NCBI GenBank assembly: GCA_035649635.1
Contig: DASRJE010000193.1
Coordinates: 49,861 to 113,860, forward strand
From: Gp6-AA40 sp035649635
Lineage (GTDB): Bacteria > Acidobacteriota > Vicinamibacteria > Vicinamibacterales > UBA2999
DNA: 64,000 nt
Reading direction: 5' to 3'
Part shown: positions 1 through 8,882 of the stretch, piece after piece
Layout of the letters: the number at the start of each line of letters is the position of its first letter
Numbering within the stretch: position 1 is the first letter of the stretch
Notes under the pieces: generated by a model
The model's database searches: none
The model's input: the letters and a program-made list of their open reading frames with translations, nothing else
What the model was told of the DNA's origin: nothing
Made by a program: the position numbers and the translations under genes

Positions 1-1025
1 GCGCCATGACCCTGCGCGGCTGACTCGGCGGGGCTTGATGACGGGTTCTGCAGCCAGCGAATCGTGTCCATCAACGTTTCGCGCAGCGGCCGCGTCGACC
101 ATCCGAGCTCAGCTCGCGCTTTCGACGTGTCGTACCACGCATAACGCCCGATGATTTGGAGCACATCGCGAGTCAAGGGAGCTGGTTTGCCGCGAATCGA
201 GCTGATCAGCTCGAGAAGGCCGACCAGTCCACGCAGGATCGGCGTCGGAGGCACAAAGCGGGGGGCTCGAACCCCCGCGATCTCGGCCACCTGTTCGAGC
301 AGTTGGTTGACCGAGACGTTGTCGCCACTGAGGAGATATCGCTGCCCGGAACGGCCTCGTTCGGCGGCGAGCACGACACCAGTCGCAAAGTCCCGCACAT
401 CGAGGGCTCCGAACCCGATCGGCAGGGTGAACCGCAGTTTTTTCGTGATCACCGACTGCACCAGTTTGTTCGCTGGTGCGCCCACAGGATCGTCCGGGCC
501 GAATGTAAATGCCGGGCACACCGTCATGACGGCGAAGTTCGACGAGGCGTACGCCAGAGCATTCAATTCCGCCTGACGCCGCATGTTGGCGTATGGAAGA
601 TCGAACGAATGCTCCTCCCAGTTGGCCGATTCATCGAGCGGTTTCGGATTCCTGTTCACACCAACGGCGAGCGCGCTCCCCGCGACGACGGCGCGCTTGA
701 CGCCGCACGCTGCAGCGGTTTCCAGGAGCTGCCGGGTGCCAGCGATGTTGATCCGTTGCATGTCATCGAGGAGCTGAGCGCCGCCCCCAACGCTCACCTT
801 GAAAGCAAGATGTAGCAAGGTGCCGACACCCGAGCAGGCGGAGCGCACTGAGGTGGCATCGTCCACGTACCCGGGACAGCGCTCAACATTCAGTCCCTTG
901 AGCACATCGGGACGGCCGTCGCGCAACTCGAGCACGCGGGGACGGACTCCGACCTCGTTCAGCCTCTTGGCGACATGGTACCCAAGGAACCCGGTCGCAC
1001 CCGTGAGCAGGACATTGGTCTCCAT
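1..1025 (-). CDS. NAD-dependent epimerase/dehydratase (extended SDR), 3' end cut by window edge
   Basis: The reading frame is open from an ATG at 1025 to the window edge, so the C-terminus is missing. A GGAGG ribosome-binding site lies 7 bases before the ATG. The N-terminus has the Rossmann nucleotide-binding motif GATGFLG (residues 9-15), followed by an extended-SDR fold with a sugar-epimerase-like middle region. The catalytic YxxxK motif is not canonical: the best candidate is YANMR (Tyr145, Arg149), with Arg in place of Lys. Relatives act as dihydroflavonol reductase-like or nucleotide-sugar epimerases; the substrate cannot be told from the sequence. It is divergent from the P450 gene at 1279, with about 250 bases between them. 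Confidence 0.85.
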   Translation of the reverse strand, partial: METNVLLTGATGFLGYHVAKRLNEVGVRPRVLELRDGRPDVLKGLNVERCPGYVDDATSVRSACSGVGTLLHLAFKVSVGGGAQLLDDMQRINIAGTRQLLETAAACGVKRAVVAGSALAVGVNRNPKPLDESANWEEHSFDLPYANMRRQAELNALAYASSNFAVMTVCPAFTFGPDDPVGAPANKLVQSVITKKLRFTLPIGFGALDVRDFATGVVLAAERGRSGQRYLLSGDNVSVNQLLEQVAEIAGVRAPRFVPPTPILRGLVGLLELISSIRGKPAPLTRDVLQIIGRYAWYDTSKARAELGWSTRPLRETLMDTIRWLQNPSSSPAESAAQGHG

Positions 1026-1278
1026 CGTGAGCCTCCGGCCAACAGAATTAGTCAAGAGCTAAACGACCGGCGTCGCGCGCTTGAACACGATATGACGTAT
1101 GCGTGCATGGATCGTTCGAAATGGGGGGTGTCGTCGTTTTTTCTTTGAGCGCGAGAAAGGGCGTCCGCGCGGTCGCCTGCGCGCGCGTCTAATCTCATCC
1201 ATTGCTCGCGGATTTGTTCTTGTTTCGACAAGAACGGCCAGTGAGAATGAGCCACCCCTACTGGCTGAGGTTTTACCC

Positions 1279-3114
1279 ATGCGCCTCTCCATTGATGACC
1301 ATGTATACCTGCCGCCGGCTGCCGCTGCGGCGCCGGCCGCGCCCGTCGTCCCGGCCGATCCCACAGCGCCGGACATCACGTTTCTTACGAAGGAGACCGC
1401 AGCCGCGCTTCAGTCCTTCTACGCGACCATCGATCGGATTACGGCTGACAACCCCGTTCCAATCGCCAGGCTCCAGGAGCTCGCCGGGAAGGCCCGCCTC
1501 GGTCAGATCACTCCGCCGGAATTGCAGGAACTGCAGGGACTGAAGGTCCACGCTGTTCGGCAGGGCAAGGCTGTCGCCGCCGTTATCGGCTTCTTCCTCA
1601 AGCTGAAGCCGTACCCGATGCTCGACGAGGTCAGGAAGAAGGCAAAGCTGTTTCAGGCGGTCTTCGGCCCGGTGTTGGTCGTCGAGGGAAATGCCGTTCG
1701 GGATGTGCTCGAGCGAGACCAGGATTTTACGGTTGATCCCTACGGCGTCGAGATGGTGAAAGCGATGAGCCCGGCGCACAACGGCGGGTTCACGACTTTC
1801 ATCCTGAGCACCGACGACAACGCCGCTTACGAGCCGGACAAGCGCCTGCTTTCGACGGTGTGCAACCGCGAGGACGCAGCGCGGATCACTGAGATTATCC
1901 ACCGCGATTGCGTTCGCCGAGTGGGAGCTGCCCTTGCGGCGGCGCGATCCAGCGGATCATCGACGATCGACGTCGTGCAGACGCTCGCGCGCTACGTCCC
2001 GGTCACGCTTGGGCACAAGTATCTCGGCGTCCCGGTAGCTGCGAAGCCCGGCACTTTCGAATTGACTCCGGAAATGCTGACCTATTACGGGTCGCCGATT
2101 GACGGGCAAATCGAGACCGGGCTGAACAAAGAAGATGGCGTGATCCCCGACGAGAAGCAGATGTACCTGTGGATCAAGGCGGCCTTCCGGCACTTCTTCA
2201 ACAACGTGCAGAAAGACCCGCAGGTACAGAAGGACGGATTGCGCTCGTGCCGCCTGCTGCTGGCTTACCTGCTGCGCGAGGTCGCCATCCAGCGCGAGCG
2301 TGTGCTGAGCGGTCAGCCGGTGGACGACACGATGTTGACCAGGCTTGTGCTCTTTCAGCATGGCCGCTCGGCGCCCACCGTCGCGCACCCCGCGAATCTC
2401 GACCCACGCCTGGTCAGCGACCTTCGCATCGCCGAGAACGTCATGGGCACGATCGTCGGCGCCATCGCCGGCCAGGAAGAGGCCACGTGCCGCGTGATCG
2501 ACTCGCTGATGCGATTGAAGGAAAGCGAGTATCGAACCACCGGATCCGCGCCGGCGAGATATGGCAGCTTTTCCGAGGTCACCGCGCTCGCCGTCAATGT
2601 CTTGAGTGGAACTCGCGTCGCTGAAAGCCGGCGCGACCTGTACAAATACTTCCTGGAGGCTCTGCGTCTGCAGCCGCAGGGAGAAGTCCTGCTCAGAAAG
2701 TGCGTCAGCGACGGAGCACGCATTGCGGAAAGCCGGCCACTTTTGGCCGGCACGCTCGTCTTCGCCGCACACGGGTCGGCGATGAGGGACATCCCCGATC
2801 CAGATGCCTTCATCCTGGACAGGCCCCGTCAGCACTATCTGCAGTACGGCTGGAGCCGGCACACGTGCCTCGGGCAGCACGTCTCACCCGTCATCATCGT
2901 CGAGTCGATGATTGCCGTGCTCGGCCTTCAGGATCTTTCGCGGCCTGACCCCGCACCCGGCGAATCGTCGTTCCCGTTCGAACGGCGGTTCGGACGGCTT
3001 CAGCTCGACGATCAAAACCTTTATGCCACCACGTTCTCTCTCCGATTTGCCGACGCGGGTAGCACCCGTCTGTTCTGGCCGCACGCGGCGGCCGGCAAAG
3101 TCGAGGTGATTTGA
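1279..3114 (+). CDS. Cytochrome P450 family protein without the canonical I-helix Thr
   Basis: A 611-residue haem-thiolate protein. The Cys loop is YGWSRHTCLG with the haem-ligand Cys at residue 530, and the K-helix ExxR motif is EALR (460-463). The I-helix segment is AGQEEAT (397-403), so the Thr that follows Ala-Gly-x-Glu in oxygen-activating P450s is Glu here. That is reminiscent of P450s that rearrange hydroperoxides instead of using O2 and NAD(P)H (inference). It is longer than ordinary bacterial P450s (about 400-450 residues), with about 120 extra N-terminal residues that begin Ala/Pro-rich. I chose the ATG at 1279 because GAGG lies 8 bases upstream; the frame runs back to 1099, but that part is Arg-rich and looks non-coding. 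The next gene begins one base after the stop codon, so the two are probably co-translated. Confidence 0.85.
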   Translation: MRLSIDDHVYLPPAAAAAPAAPVVPADPTAPDITFLTKETAAALQSFYATIDRITADNPVPIARLQELAGKARLGQITPPELQELQGLKVHAVRQGKAVAAVIGFFLKLKPYPMLDEVRKKAKLFQAVFGPVLVVEGNAVRDVLERDQDFTVDPYGVEMVKAMSPAHNGGFTTFILSTDDNAAYEPDKRLLSTVCNREDAARITEIIHRDCVRRVGAALAAARSSGSSTIDVVQTLARYVPVTLGHKYLGVPVAAKPGTFELTPEMLTYYGSPIDGQIETGLNKEDGVIPDEKQMYLWIKAAFRHFFNNVQKDPQVQKDGLRSCRLLLAYLLREVAIQRERVLSGQPVDDTMLTRLVLFQHGRSAPTVAHPANLDPRLVSDLRIAENVMGTIVGAIAGQEEATCRVIDSLMRLKESEYRTTGSAPARYGSFSEVTALAVNVLSGTRVAESRRDLYKYFLEALRLQPQGEVLLRKCVSDGARIAESRPLLAGTLVFAAHGSAMRDIPDPDAFILDRPRQHYLQYGWSRHTCLGQHVSPVIIVESMIAVLGLQDLSRPDPAPGESSFPFERRFGRLQLDDQNLYATTFSLRFADAGSTRLFWPHAAAGKVEVI

Positions 3115-3115
3115 G

Positions 3116-5602
3116 ATGCCGATCAACAGGATCCGACCAGTCAAGGGCTCTGCCCTGAATATCCCCGCAGAGCCCTTGTCTGGTCGCCGGTGTTTCTTGG
3201 CGCGCTTCGCGCGCCTGCGACCGCTATGCGGGGAGAGCGAGTCCAGAAATTCCACAACGAAGTGCAGAGCGGTCGCCTCCTATGTCTTGTTAACTCTGCT
3301 CGTCTGTGGCTGCGGTCGCGGGGCCGCCAACAACGAGGCCGCGGCGACAACGACGGCTGTGGCAAAGGGGACCGCGGGGCTTGTCGGACCGTTGACGAAC
3401 GACAACAGCGACGACATCGTCTCGTGGGTGGACGGACAGGTCGTGAGCGACTGGGGAGCGGAAATCAAGAAGCGCGACAACGCGATCGACGGGTATTTGA
3501 ACGATACCGATCCGGCACGATCGGAGAAGTATGGCTTTCGCAGCGGGCAGAATCCGCAGTTGGCGTGGAGTTGGTTCCGCGACTACCCGGTCGGATTCAA
3601 TGGCGTTCCGTACGTGCTGTTCAAGACGATCCTGGATCTCGATCCAAATGACCCGGATCCCACGCTCCAGAGGATTGCCCGGATTTGGAAGCACCAGTCG
3701 ACAATGCCGATCGGATCGGGGCCGTCTGCTGCGTGGACGTTCGATCACATCGGCGTAGGACCGAACCCGTCTGACTACGTCGACGGAGTGGCCCGGCCGG
3801 TCAGTGAGCGCCAGGCTGCATTGCCGTTTGGGTTCGCCTACGAGAACCCGCGATCGTTCGAGCCGCTCTCAGAAATCGAGATGAAGCGGTATGACACGCA
3901 ACTGCGCCTGAAGAGCGTGTTTCAGATCACGAGCCTGCTGCTCGCCAAGCTCAGAACGGCCGATCAGGAGGAGACCTGGGAAGACGATCGGAAGGGCTTT
4001 GGCACTCCGGGATCCATGGATCGAGTGTTCTTCTCGTGCGCGGCGTGCCACGTCGGTCGCGTCGTCGTCGGCGGGAAGATGAAATTCCTGCCCGGGATGC
4101 CGAACACCGAAGTCGAAGCGCAGTACTACTCGAAGCTGCTGATGCTGACCGCAGCGGCGCTGGTCGAGTCTGGATTCGATCCCACATCGACGACACCGGT
4201 GAACCCTGCCAACATCTCCCCCAACAGGAATGCTATCCGCGCGCTCTATGGGGCGATGCTGAAGAAGGCGCTCGACGACCCCGAGACGATGTACGGTTCG
4301 TCACCCGGACAGATCGCCCGGGCGAAGATTCAGACGCTCGCGGTGGCCGACAAATTCCCGGATGTCATGAAGGATGTCATTGCCATCGGGGTAAAGACCC
4401 ACTTCATCTACTATGTCGTCGCCAAGAACAACGGCTACAAGCAGCCGCTTCCCGACGTGCTCGAAGATCGGCCCGGGCAGATGGATGCGTTCGGCATCGC
4501 GTCGGGTCTCGTGGCGATCCACACGCGGCGAACCAAGAATACGTTCCTGGAATTCGTGAAGAGCGATAACCCGAAGAGCCCAATCTTTACCGGGTTCTCG
4601 AAGGCCAACGGACTGCCCACGGACACTCCAGGGATGACCGATGCGGTCACCGATCCGAAAGTCGCCGGCGACCGCGTCTTCAAGAACATCCCGGCCTGGG
4701 CCCCGCCCGTACCGGCGCCGATCGACGTCAAGAGCGTCAATTGGGCGGTTGAACGCTATCACGCCAACTGGGATGGCAATCAGGGGGCGTCGTCGCGAAC
4801 ACTCGCCTCGGGCTCGTCAGCCACTGGCGATCCGCGGATGGTGAACGTTCGCATTCACGAACCGCTCAACCCGTTCATCGACAATCTACCACCACCGCCG
4901 TACCCCTTTACGAGCGTCGATCTGGTGCGCGCAAAAGAAGGCAAGGCACTGTTCAAATCGACGTGCGCCAATTGCCACATGCCCCGGAATCAAATGATTT
5001 ATCCGGCGCTGAAACTCGGCGTCGACGTGAACCGCACGATGGTGAACACGAGCGTGTCTCGCTACGGGCTTGCTGCACTGGTGACCGAGGCCTGCAGCAT
5101 CTATGGCGAGAATAACAAGGGTCAACCAGGTGCGGACTGGTGCGTACCGCAAGGCGACTGGCAGGCGAGGCTCGATGAGTACTTCCGAGACACGCCGCGC
5201 CGCTTGGCGGAAGGCACCAACGGCTACAAGGCGGACGTGCTGCACGGCATCTGGGCCCAGGCGCCCTACCTGCACAATGGCTCGGTTCCAACACTGGGCC
5301 AGCTGGTCTGCCCATCCACCCGCCCGCAGAAGTTCCTGCGCGGCAACTTGAACTACGACGAAGCGCTGGTCGGATTTGAATGGGCGACTCGGCCGTCGAT
5401 GCGTTACGGTCCCAACGAGACGCTCCTCGTGAAGGAGTACGACACGACGGTTCCGGGTAAGTCCAACGCCGGTCACACTTTCGGCTCGAGCCTCTGTCCC
5501 GACACCAGCGGTCTCGATCCCGTCAACGATCGCAAGGAAATCGAATCGCGGCTGCTGCAATCGCCAGTCGGTGCGTTGCTCGCATACCTGAAGACTCTGT
5601 AA
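3116..5602 (+). CDS. RoxA-like di-haem c-type cytochrome (rubber-oxygenase/MauG/CCP superfamily)
   Basis: An exported protein of 828 residues with two haem c motifs, CAACH (308-312) and CANCH (617-621). Text around the second haem, including AQAPYLHNGSVPTLGQL, is typical of the RoxA/di-haem peroxidase family; RoxA cleaves polyisoprene with O2 in the periplasm. The substrate here is unknown. The stop of the P450 gene and this ATG are separated by one base, so the P450 and the di-haem enzyme probably act on the same lipid or isoprenoid. A hydrophobic stretch ending in LLVCGC at about residue 60 looks like a lipoprotein signal. It is displaced from the N-terminus because residues 7-39 are encoded by a hairpin repeat (3135-3233) also found at 45790-45890. 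Confidence 0.85.
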   Translation: MPINRIRPVKGSALNIPAEPLSGRRCFLARFARLRPLCGESESRNSTTKCRAVASYVLLTLLVCGCGRGAANNEAAATTTAVAKGTAGLVGPLTNDNSDDIVSWVDGQVVSDWGAEIKKRDNAIDGYLNDTDPARSEKYGFRSGQNPQLAWSWFRDYPVGFNGVPYVLFKTILDLDPNDPDPTLQRIARIWKHQSTMPIGSGPSAAWTFDHIGVGPNPSDYVDGVARPVSERQAALPFGFAYENPRSFEPLSEIEMKRYDTQLRLKSVFQITSLLLAKLRTADQEETWEDDRKGFGTPGSMDRVFFSCAACHVGRVVVGGKMKFLPGMPNTEVEAQYYSKLLMLTAAALVESGFDPTSTTPVNPANISPNRNAIRALYGAMLKKALDDPETMYGSSPGQIARAKIQTLAVADKFPDVMKDVIAIGVKTHFIYYVVAKNNGYKQPLPDVLEDRPGQMDAFGIASGLVAIHTRRTKNTFLEFVKSDNPKSPIFTGFSKANGLPTDTPGMTDAVTDPKVAGDRVFKNIPAWAPPVPAPIDVKSVNWAVERYHANWDGNQGASSRTLASGSSATGDPRMVNVRIHEPLNPFIDNLPPPPYPFTSVDLVRAKEGKALFKSTCANCHMPRNQMIYPALKLGVDVNRTMVNTSVSRYGLAALVTEACSIYGENNKGQPGADWCVPQGDWQARLDEYFRDTPRRLAEGTNGYKADVLHGIWAQAPYLHNGSVPTLGQLVCPSTRPQKFLRGNLNYDEALVGFEWATRPSMRYGPNETLLVKEYDTTVPGKSNAGHTFGSSLCPDTSGLDPVNDRKEIESRLLQSPVGALLAYLKTL
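3135..3233. repeat. Composite hairpin repeat, copy A, inside coding sequence
   Basis: Two hairpins lie side by side. The first pairs 3135-3153 with 3167-3185 (19 bases, one mismatch). The second pairs GGCGCGC (3199-3205) with GCGCGCC (3209-3215) around TTC, followed by GACCGCTATGCG. The same two-hairpin order, with closely matching sequence, occurs on the opposite strand at 45790-45890. Both copies are read through in frame. The architecture resembles REP/BIME-type mobile palindromes; no transposase is present in the window. Confidence 0.85.
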
Positions 5603-5621
5603 GAAGATAACCTCCCAGATT

Positions 5622-5663
5622 CCTCCAACTCCGAACGGCAACAAGCTCTTTCGGAGTTGGAGG
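5622..5663 (+). terminator. Strong hairpin downstream of the RoxA-like gene
   Basis: A perfect 14-base inverted repeat (5622-5635 paired with 5650-5663) with a 14-base loop starts 20 bases after the stop codon. No T-run follows, so it may act as an mRNA 3' stabiliser or as a non-canonical terminator. The rest of the gap up to 5815 holds only a TATAAG promoter-like hexamer at 5787-5792 and the GGAGG site of the next gene. Confidence 0.6.
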
Positions 5664-5815
5664 TGTCGATTCCGGCCGCCTTCATTCGACGCCAGCATAG
5701 AGGTAAGTGAGCAAGCCACCCCAAGAAGTAGCCATTCGTCCCAATTTGCCTGTGGGCGGTGTCGATCTGGCGGGGGTCGTTTCGACTATAAGTAGAGGCG
5801 CCAGGCGGAGGATTC

Positions 5816-8263
5816 ATGAGTTTCGTTACAGATCTCAGGTTTGCGTTGCGCTCGCTGCTCCGGGCGAGAGGGTTGACCATCACTGTCGTGATCACCCTGG
5901 CGCTTGGTATCGGCGCCAATGCCGCCATTTTCAGCGTGGTTCGCGGCGTCCTGCTCAAGCCTCTGACCAACCGTGATGAAAATCGATTGATCTACATCCG
6001 GCAGAGCGCGCCCGGGCTCGGCGCCCCAAACGCGGCGTTCTCCGTCCCGGAGATCGACGACCTCAAGGCACGGGTCAAGTCAGTGTCCGCCTTCGGCGAT
6101 TTCTCGACCATCGGGTTCACGATGATCGGACTCGGCGAGCCTCGCGTCGTCAGTGCCGGTGTCGTCGGCGGATCGTATTTCGAGGTCATGGGGCTGCGCC
6201 CGGTGCTGGGCCGATTGATCAATGCGTCAGACGATGGGCCGCAGGCCGCGGGCGTGGTGGTGCTGACCCATCGTTTCTGGACGACGGAGTTCAAGAGCGA
6301 TCCGTCGGTGATCGGCAAGACCGTCAGGCTCGACTCGCGGGCGGCCACCGTCATCGGTGTCCTCGAGCCCTCGGTGCCCTATCCACAGGAAACGGAGATC
6401 ATCGCCAACGTCGTGACCAGTCCGCACCATCTCTCAGCGACGATGGTCACCGGCCGCGTTCATCGTATGACCGAGCTGTTCGGACGCCTTGCCCCTGGCG
6501 CCGACCTCGACGCCGCGCGCGCAGAGCTCCGCACGGCGCACGACGCCATCCGCGGTGAATATCCCGACGTGTATTCAGCGAAGGCTGACTTCCGCATCGA
6601 TGCGGTGCGGCTGCGCGATCAGATCACTTCTCCGGCCAGGACGGTGCTGTGGGTGCTGCTTGCCGCTTCCGCTCTCGTGTTCGTGATCGCGTGCTCGAAC
6701 GTCGCCAATCTCATCCTCGCGCGATCGGTACGACGCGAGGGTGAGCTGGCGGTGCGCGCGGCGCTCGGCGCGCGCGCGAGCGCGCTTCGTCGAACGCTGC
6801 TTGCGGAGAGTCTGCTGCTGTGCGGCACCGGCGCCGTACTTGGTGTGCTGATGGCACGACCGATGGTCGCCGTGCTATCGCGCTACGCAGCGCGATTCTC
6901 GGTGCGCGCGCTCGACGTCACCGTCGATTCCAGCCTTTTGTGGATCGGCGTGGGGCTCGCGCTGGTTGCCGCAACTCTCCTGGCGTTCGTCCCCAGGCTA
7001 CCATCGGCCGAGGCGTCGAGCGGCTTCGGCCTGTCCAACGGCAGCGCCCGCTTGACGACCGGAACGAACCGACGCCTGCGCGTGTTCGCCGTGTTGCAAA
7101 TCGCGGCGTCGTTCGTGCTTCTCGCAGGCGCCGGAATGTTGTTGACGACGCTTCTGGAGCTGCAGTCAGCGCAGTTGAAGCTCAACACGAGCAATGTGCT
7201 GGCACTACACGTGCCGGTCATCTCGGGCCGCGAACCGGGACAGGTCACGGCGTTCTACCAGGAAGTGCTGCGTCGTATTTCGGCGCTCCCGGGGGTTGAG
7301 CGGGTCGCCGTGGGGACGCTGGTGCCGTGGCGGGAAGCCGGCGGGTTCGGCCCGGGCTTCCAGTTCTCCGCCGAGGGCTACGCCAAGGTCGACGGCGAGG
7401 ATGATCCTCGCGGACGATTCCGGACCGTCTCACCCGGCTTCTTCGCGGCCCTCGGAGCTCCGCTCATTGCCGGGCGCGATTTCAACGACGCGGATCGACG
7501 TGACTCGGAGAAAGTCGTCATCGTCAGCCAGAGCCTGGCGCAACGAATGTTTCCCAATCAGGACGCGGTGAACCGTCACGTCAGCTGGACCGATCCGGTC
7601 ATGAAGTTCATCGACGTCAGCCCGGAACCCAGACGGATCGTCGGCGTCGTTGCGGACATCGATGATGAGAATGTCGTCCCCGGCCCGGCGGTGACCATCT
7701 ATCACCCTCTGGGCCAGGCTCTAGGCGGCGGAAGGCTGTTCGTGCACGCGCGGACCGATCCGTACGCGCTCGTGCCGCCGATTACGCGCATCATCAGGGA
7801 GCTCTCGGCGGATCAACCGGTTGAAAAAGCGGCGACGCTCGACGACGTGCGCGCGGAGGTACTGGCGCCGAACCGGCTCAATGCGTTGGTCTTTGGCGGC
7901 TTTGCCGGGGTAGCACTCCTCATCGCGATCGTGGGTGTGGCAGGTGTGCTGGCCTTCTCGGTGAGCGCACGCACGCGCGAGTTCGGCATTCGGCTCGCGA
8001 TCGGATCCGCGCCCAAGGATCTCTTGCAAGGGGTCGTGAAAGAGGGCGCGACGATCGCGGCCGTGGGAGTCGTGGCTGGGGTTGTCGGAGGGCTCGCACT
8101 GACACGCGCGGTCGCAAGTTACATCAACGAAGTCAGCTTACCTGGATTCGTACCGACGCTCGGCGCCGCGCTGGTTCTCGTTATTGCGGCGCTGGTCGCG
8201 TCGCTCGTGCCAGCAGCGCGCGCATCTCGTGTGGATGTCATCGACGCGCTTCGCCCGGAGTAG
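5816..8263 (+). CDS. FtsX/MacB-type orphan permease (acidobacterial duplicated orphan permease family)
   Basis: An 815-residue membrane protein with the layout of the acidobacterial duplicated orphan permeases: an N-terminal membrane segment (about residues 20-40), a MacB-type periplasmic domain, an FtsX-like membrane block around residues 275-400, a second periplasmic domain, and a C-terminal FtsX block from about 685. The FtsX signature text FVIACSNVANLILARSV and, near the end, SARTREFGIRLAIG are clear. No ATPase gene is adjacent, as is usual for this family, and its transport role is unknown. GGAGG (5807-5811) supports the ATG at 5816. Unlike the pair at 22-27.5 kb it has no PadR gene next to it. 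Confidence 0.92.
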   Translation: MSFVTDLRFALRSLLRARGLTITVVITLALGIGANAAIFSVVRGVLLKPLTNRDENRLIYIRQSAPGLGAPNAAFSVPEIDDLKARVKSVSAFGDFSTIGFTMIGLGEPRVVSAGVVGGSYFEVMGLRPVLGRLINASDDGPQAAGVVVLTHRFWTTEFKSDPSVIGKTVRLDSRAATVIGVLEPSVPYPQETEIIANVVTSPHHLSATMVTGRVHRMTELFGRLAPGADLDAARAELRTAHDAIRGEYPDVYSAKADFRIDAVRLRDQITSPARTVLWVLLAASALVFVIACSNVANLILARSVRREGELAVRAALGARASALRRTLLAESLLLCGTGAVLGVLMARPMVAVLSRYAARFSVRALDVTVDSSLLWIGVGLALVAATLLAFVPRLPSAEASSGFGLSNGSARLTTGTNRRLRVFAVLQIAASFVLLAGAGMLLTTLLELQSAQLKLNTSNVLALHVPVISGREPGQVTAFYQEVLRRISALPGVERVAVGTLVPWREAGGFGPGFQFSAEGYAKVDGEDDPRGRFRTVSPGFFAALGAPLIAGRDFNDADRRDSEKVVIVSQSLAQRMFPNQDAVNRHVSWTDPVMKFIDVSPEPRRIVGVVADIDDENVVPGPAVTIYHPLGQALGGGRLFVHARTDPYALVPPITRIIRELSADQPVEKAATLDDVRAEVLAPNRLNALVFGGFAGVALLIAIVGVAGVLAFSVSARTREFGIRLAIGSAPKDLLQGVVKEGATIAAVGVVAGVVGGLALTRAVASYINEVSLPGFVPTLGAALVLVIAALVASLVPAARASRVDVIDALRPE

Positions 8264-8285
8264 CCGAACGGCGACTCCGCAGGGC

Positions 8286-8415
8286 GCGTCTGGGTTGGTA
8301 GATCTGCCGGGAATGCCGGTCCGACCGCCTCCGCCAACGTCCCGGCGGGTCTCCACAGCAACACCGCCCTACGGTTGCGGACGCAGGCGTAGTGTCCGGC
8401 TTTAGCCGGACCTTG
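8286..8415. repeat. Cluster of intergenic palindromic repeats
   Basis: The gap behind the permease holds several short repeats of the kind scattered through the window. They include a perfect hairpin GTCCGGC-TTTA-GCCGGAC (8394-8411) and a GCGGGTCTCC/ACCGCCC segment resembling the GGCGGGTCT family at 13772, 43408 and 55066. The hairpin could end transcription of the permease gene. Confidence 0.6.
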
Positions 8416-8468
8416 GCTGCGCGCCACTCGTCTTACGTCGCTTCCAAATCCTGCCGATAAGTGAAGAC

Positions 8469-8882
8469 GTGCAGACCTACGGTCGATGGCTCTGGGCTCT
8501 GACGGCGCTCTTCGTATTTCGCATCATTGCGCAGCCACTCGCGCTCGTGATCGATTCGCCGCTGTTGCCGCCGTTCGAGTCGTGGCATAGCGGTCTGCTG
8601 CCGTATCCATTGCTCGTCGTCGCCCAGCTTTTCATCGTGGCCTGGCTCGCGCTCACCGCCTGGCGTGTCTCGCACGATACGGTGACACCGAACCGCAAGG
8701 CTGGCAGATTCCTACTCACGATTGCGGGGCTGTACGCGGCGACGATGCTGACGCGGTTGATTCTCGGCGCAACCGTGCTGCGCGACGAGCGGTGGTTCGG
8801 GAGCCCGGTGCCGACTGTCTTTCACCTTGGCCTGGCGAGCTACCTGTTCGTATTCGGCCACCTGCATACGCGCCATGGCTAG
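8469..8882 (+). CDS. Small multi-spanning membrane protein of unknown function
   Basis: A 137-residue protein with about four hydrophobic segments (roughly residues 7-27, 45-65, 79-99 and 115-132). It starts at a GTG at 8469; no better in-frame start is seen. I do not recognise a family. Its last 8 bases overlap the start of the hydroxylase gene (ATG at 8875), so the two are translationally coupled. It is the first gene of a four-gene operon, which suggests a membrane partner or electron-transfer helper for the di-iron hydroxylase (inference). Confidence 0.75.
   Translation: MQTYGRWLWALTALFVFRIIAQPLALVIDSPLLPPFESWHSGLLPYPLLVVAQLFIVAWLALTAWRVSHDTVTPNRKAGRFLLTIAGLYAATMLTRLILGATVLRDERWFGSPVPTVFHLGLASYLFVFGHLHTRHG

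Noticed and set aside
1099..1278. Upstream extension of the P450 frame to an ATG at 1099
   Set aside because: The extra 60 residues are Arg-rich and unlike a P450 N-terminus or a signal; GAGG lies at the right distance before the ATG at 1279.
2269..2900. Possibility that the P450 is a pseudogene because of its odd I-helix
   Set aside because: Cys loop, ExxR and all surrounding text are intact and the frame is long and coupled to a sound neighbour, so altered chemistry is more likely than decay.
4886..5719. Minus-strand open frame of 277 codons opposite the RoxA-like gene
   Set aside because: The plus strand encodes two haem motifs and family text over the same stretch; the minus frame has no motif and no ribosome site.
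5787..5792. TATAAG as a firm promoter of the first orphan permease
   Set aside because: No convincing -35 hexamer lies 16-18 bases upstream, so I mention it only within the neighbouring terminator entry.
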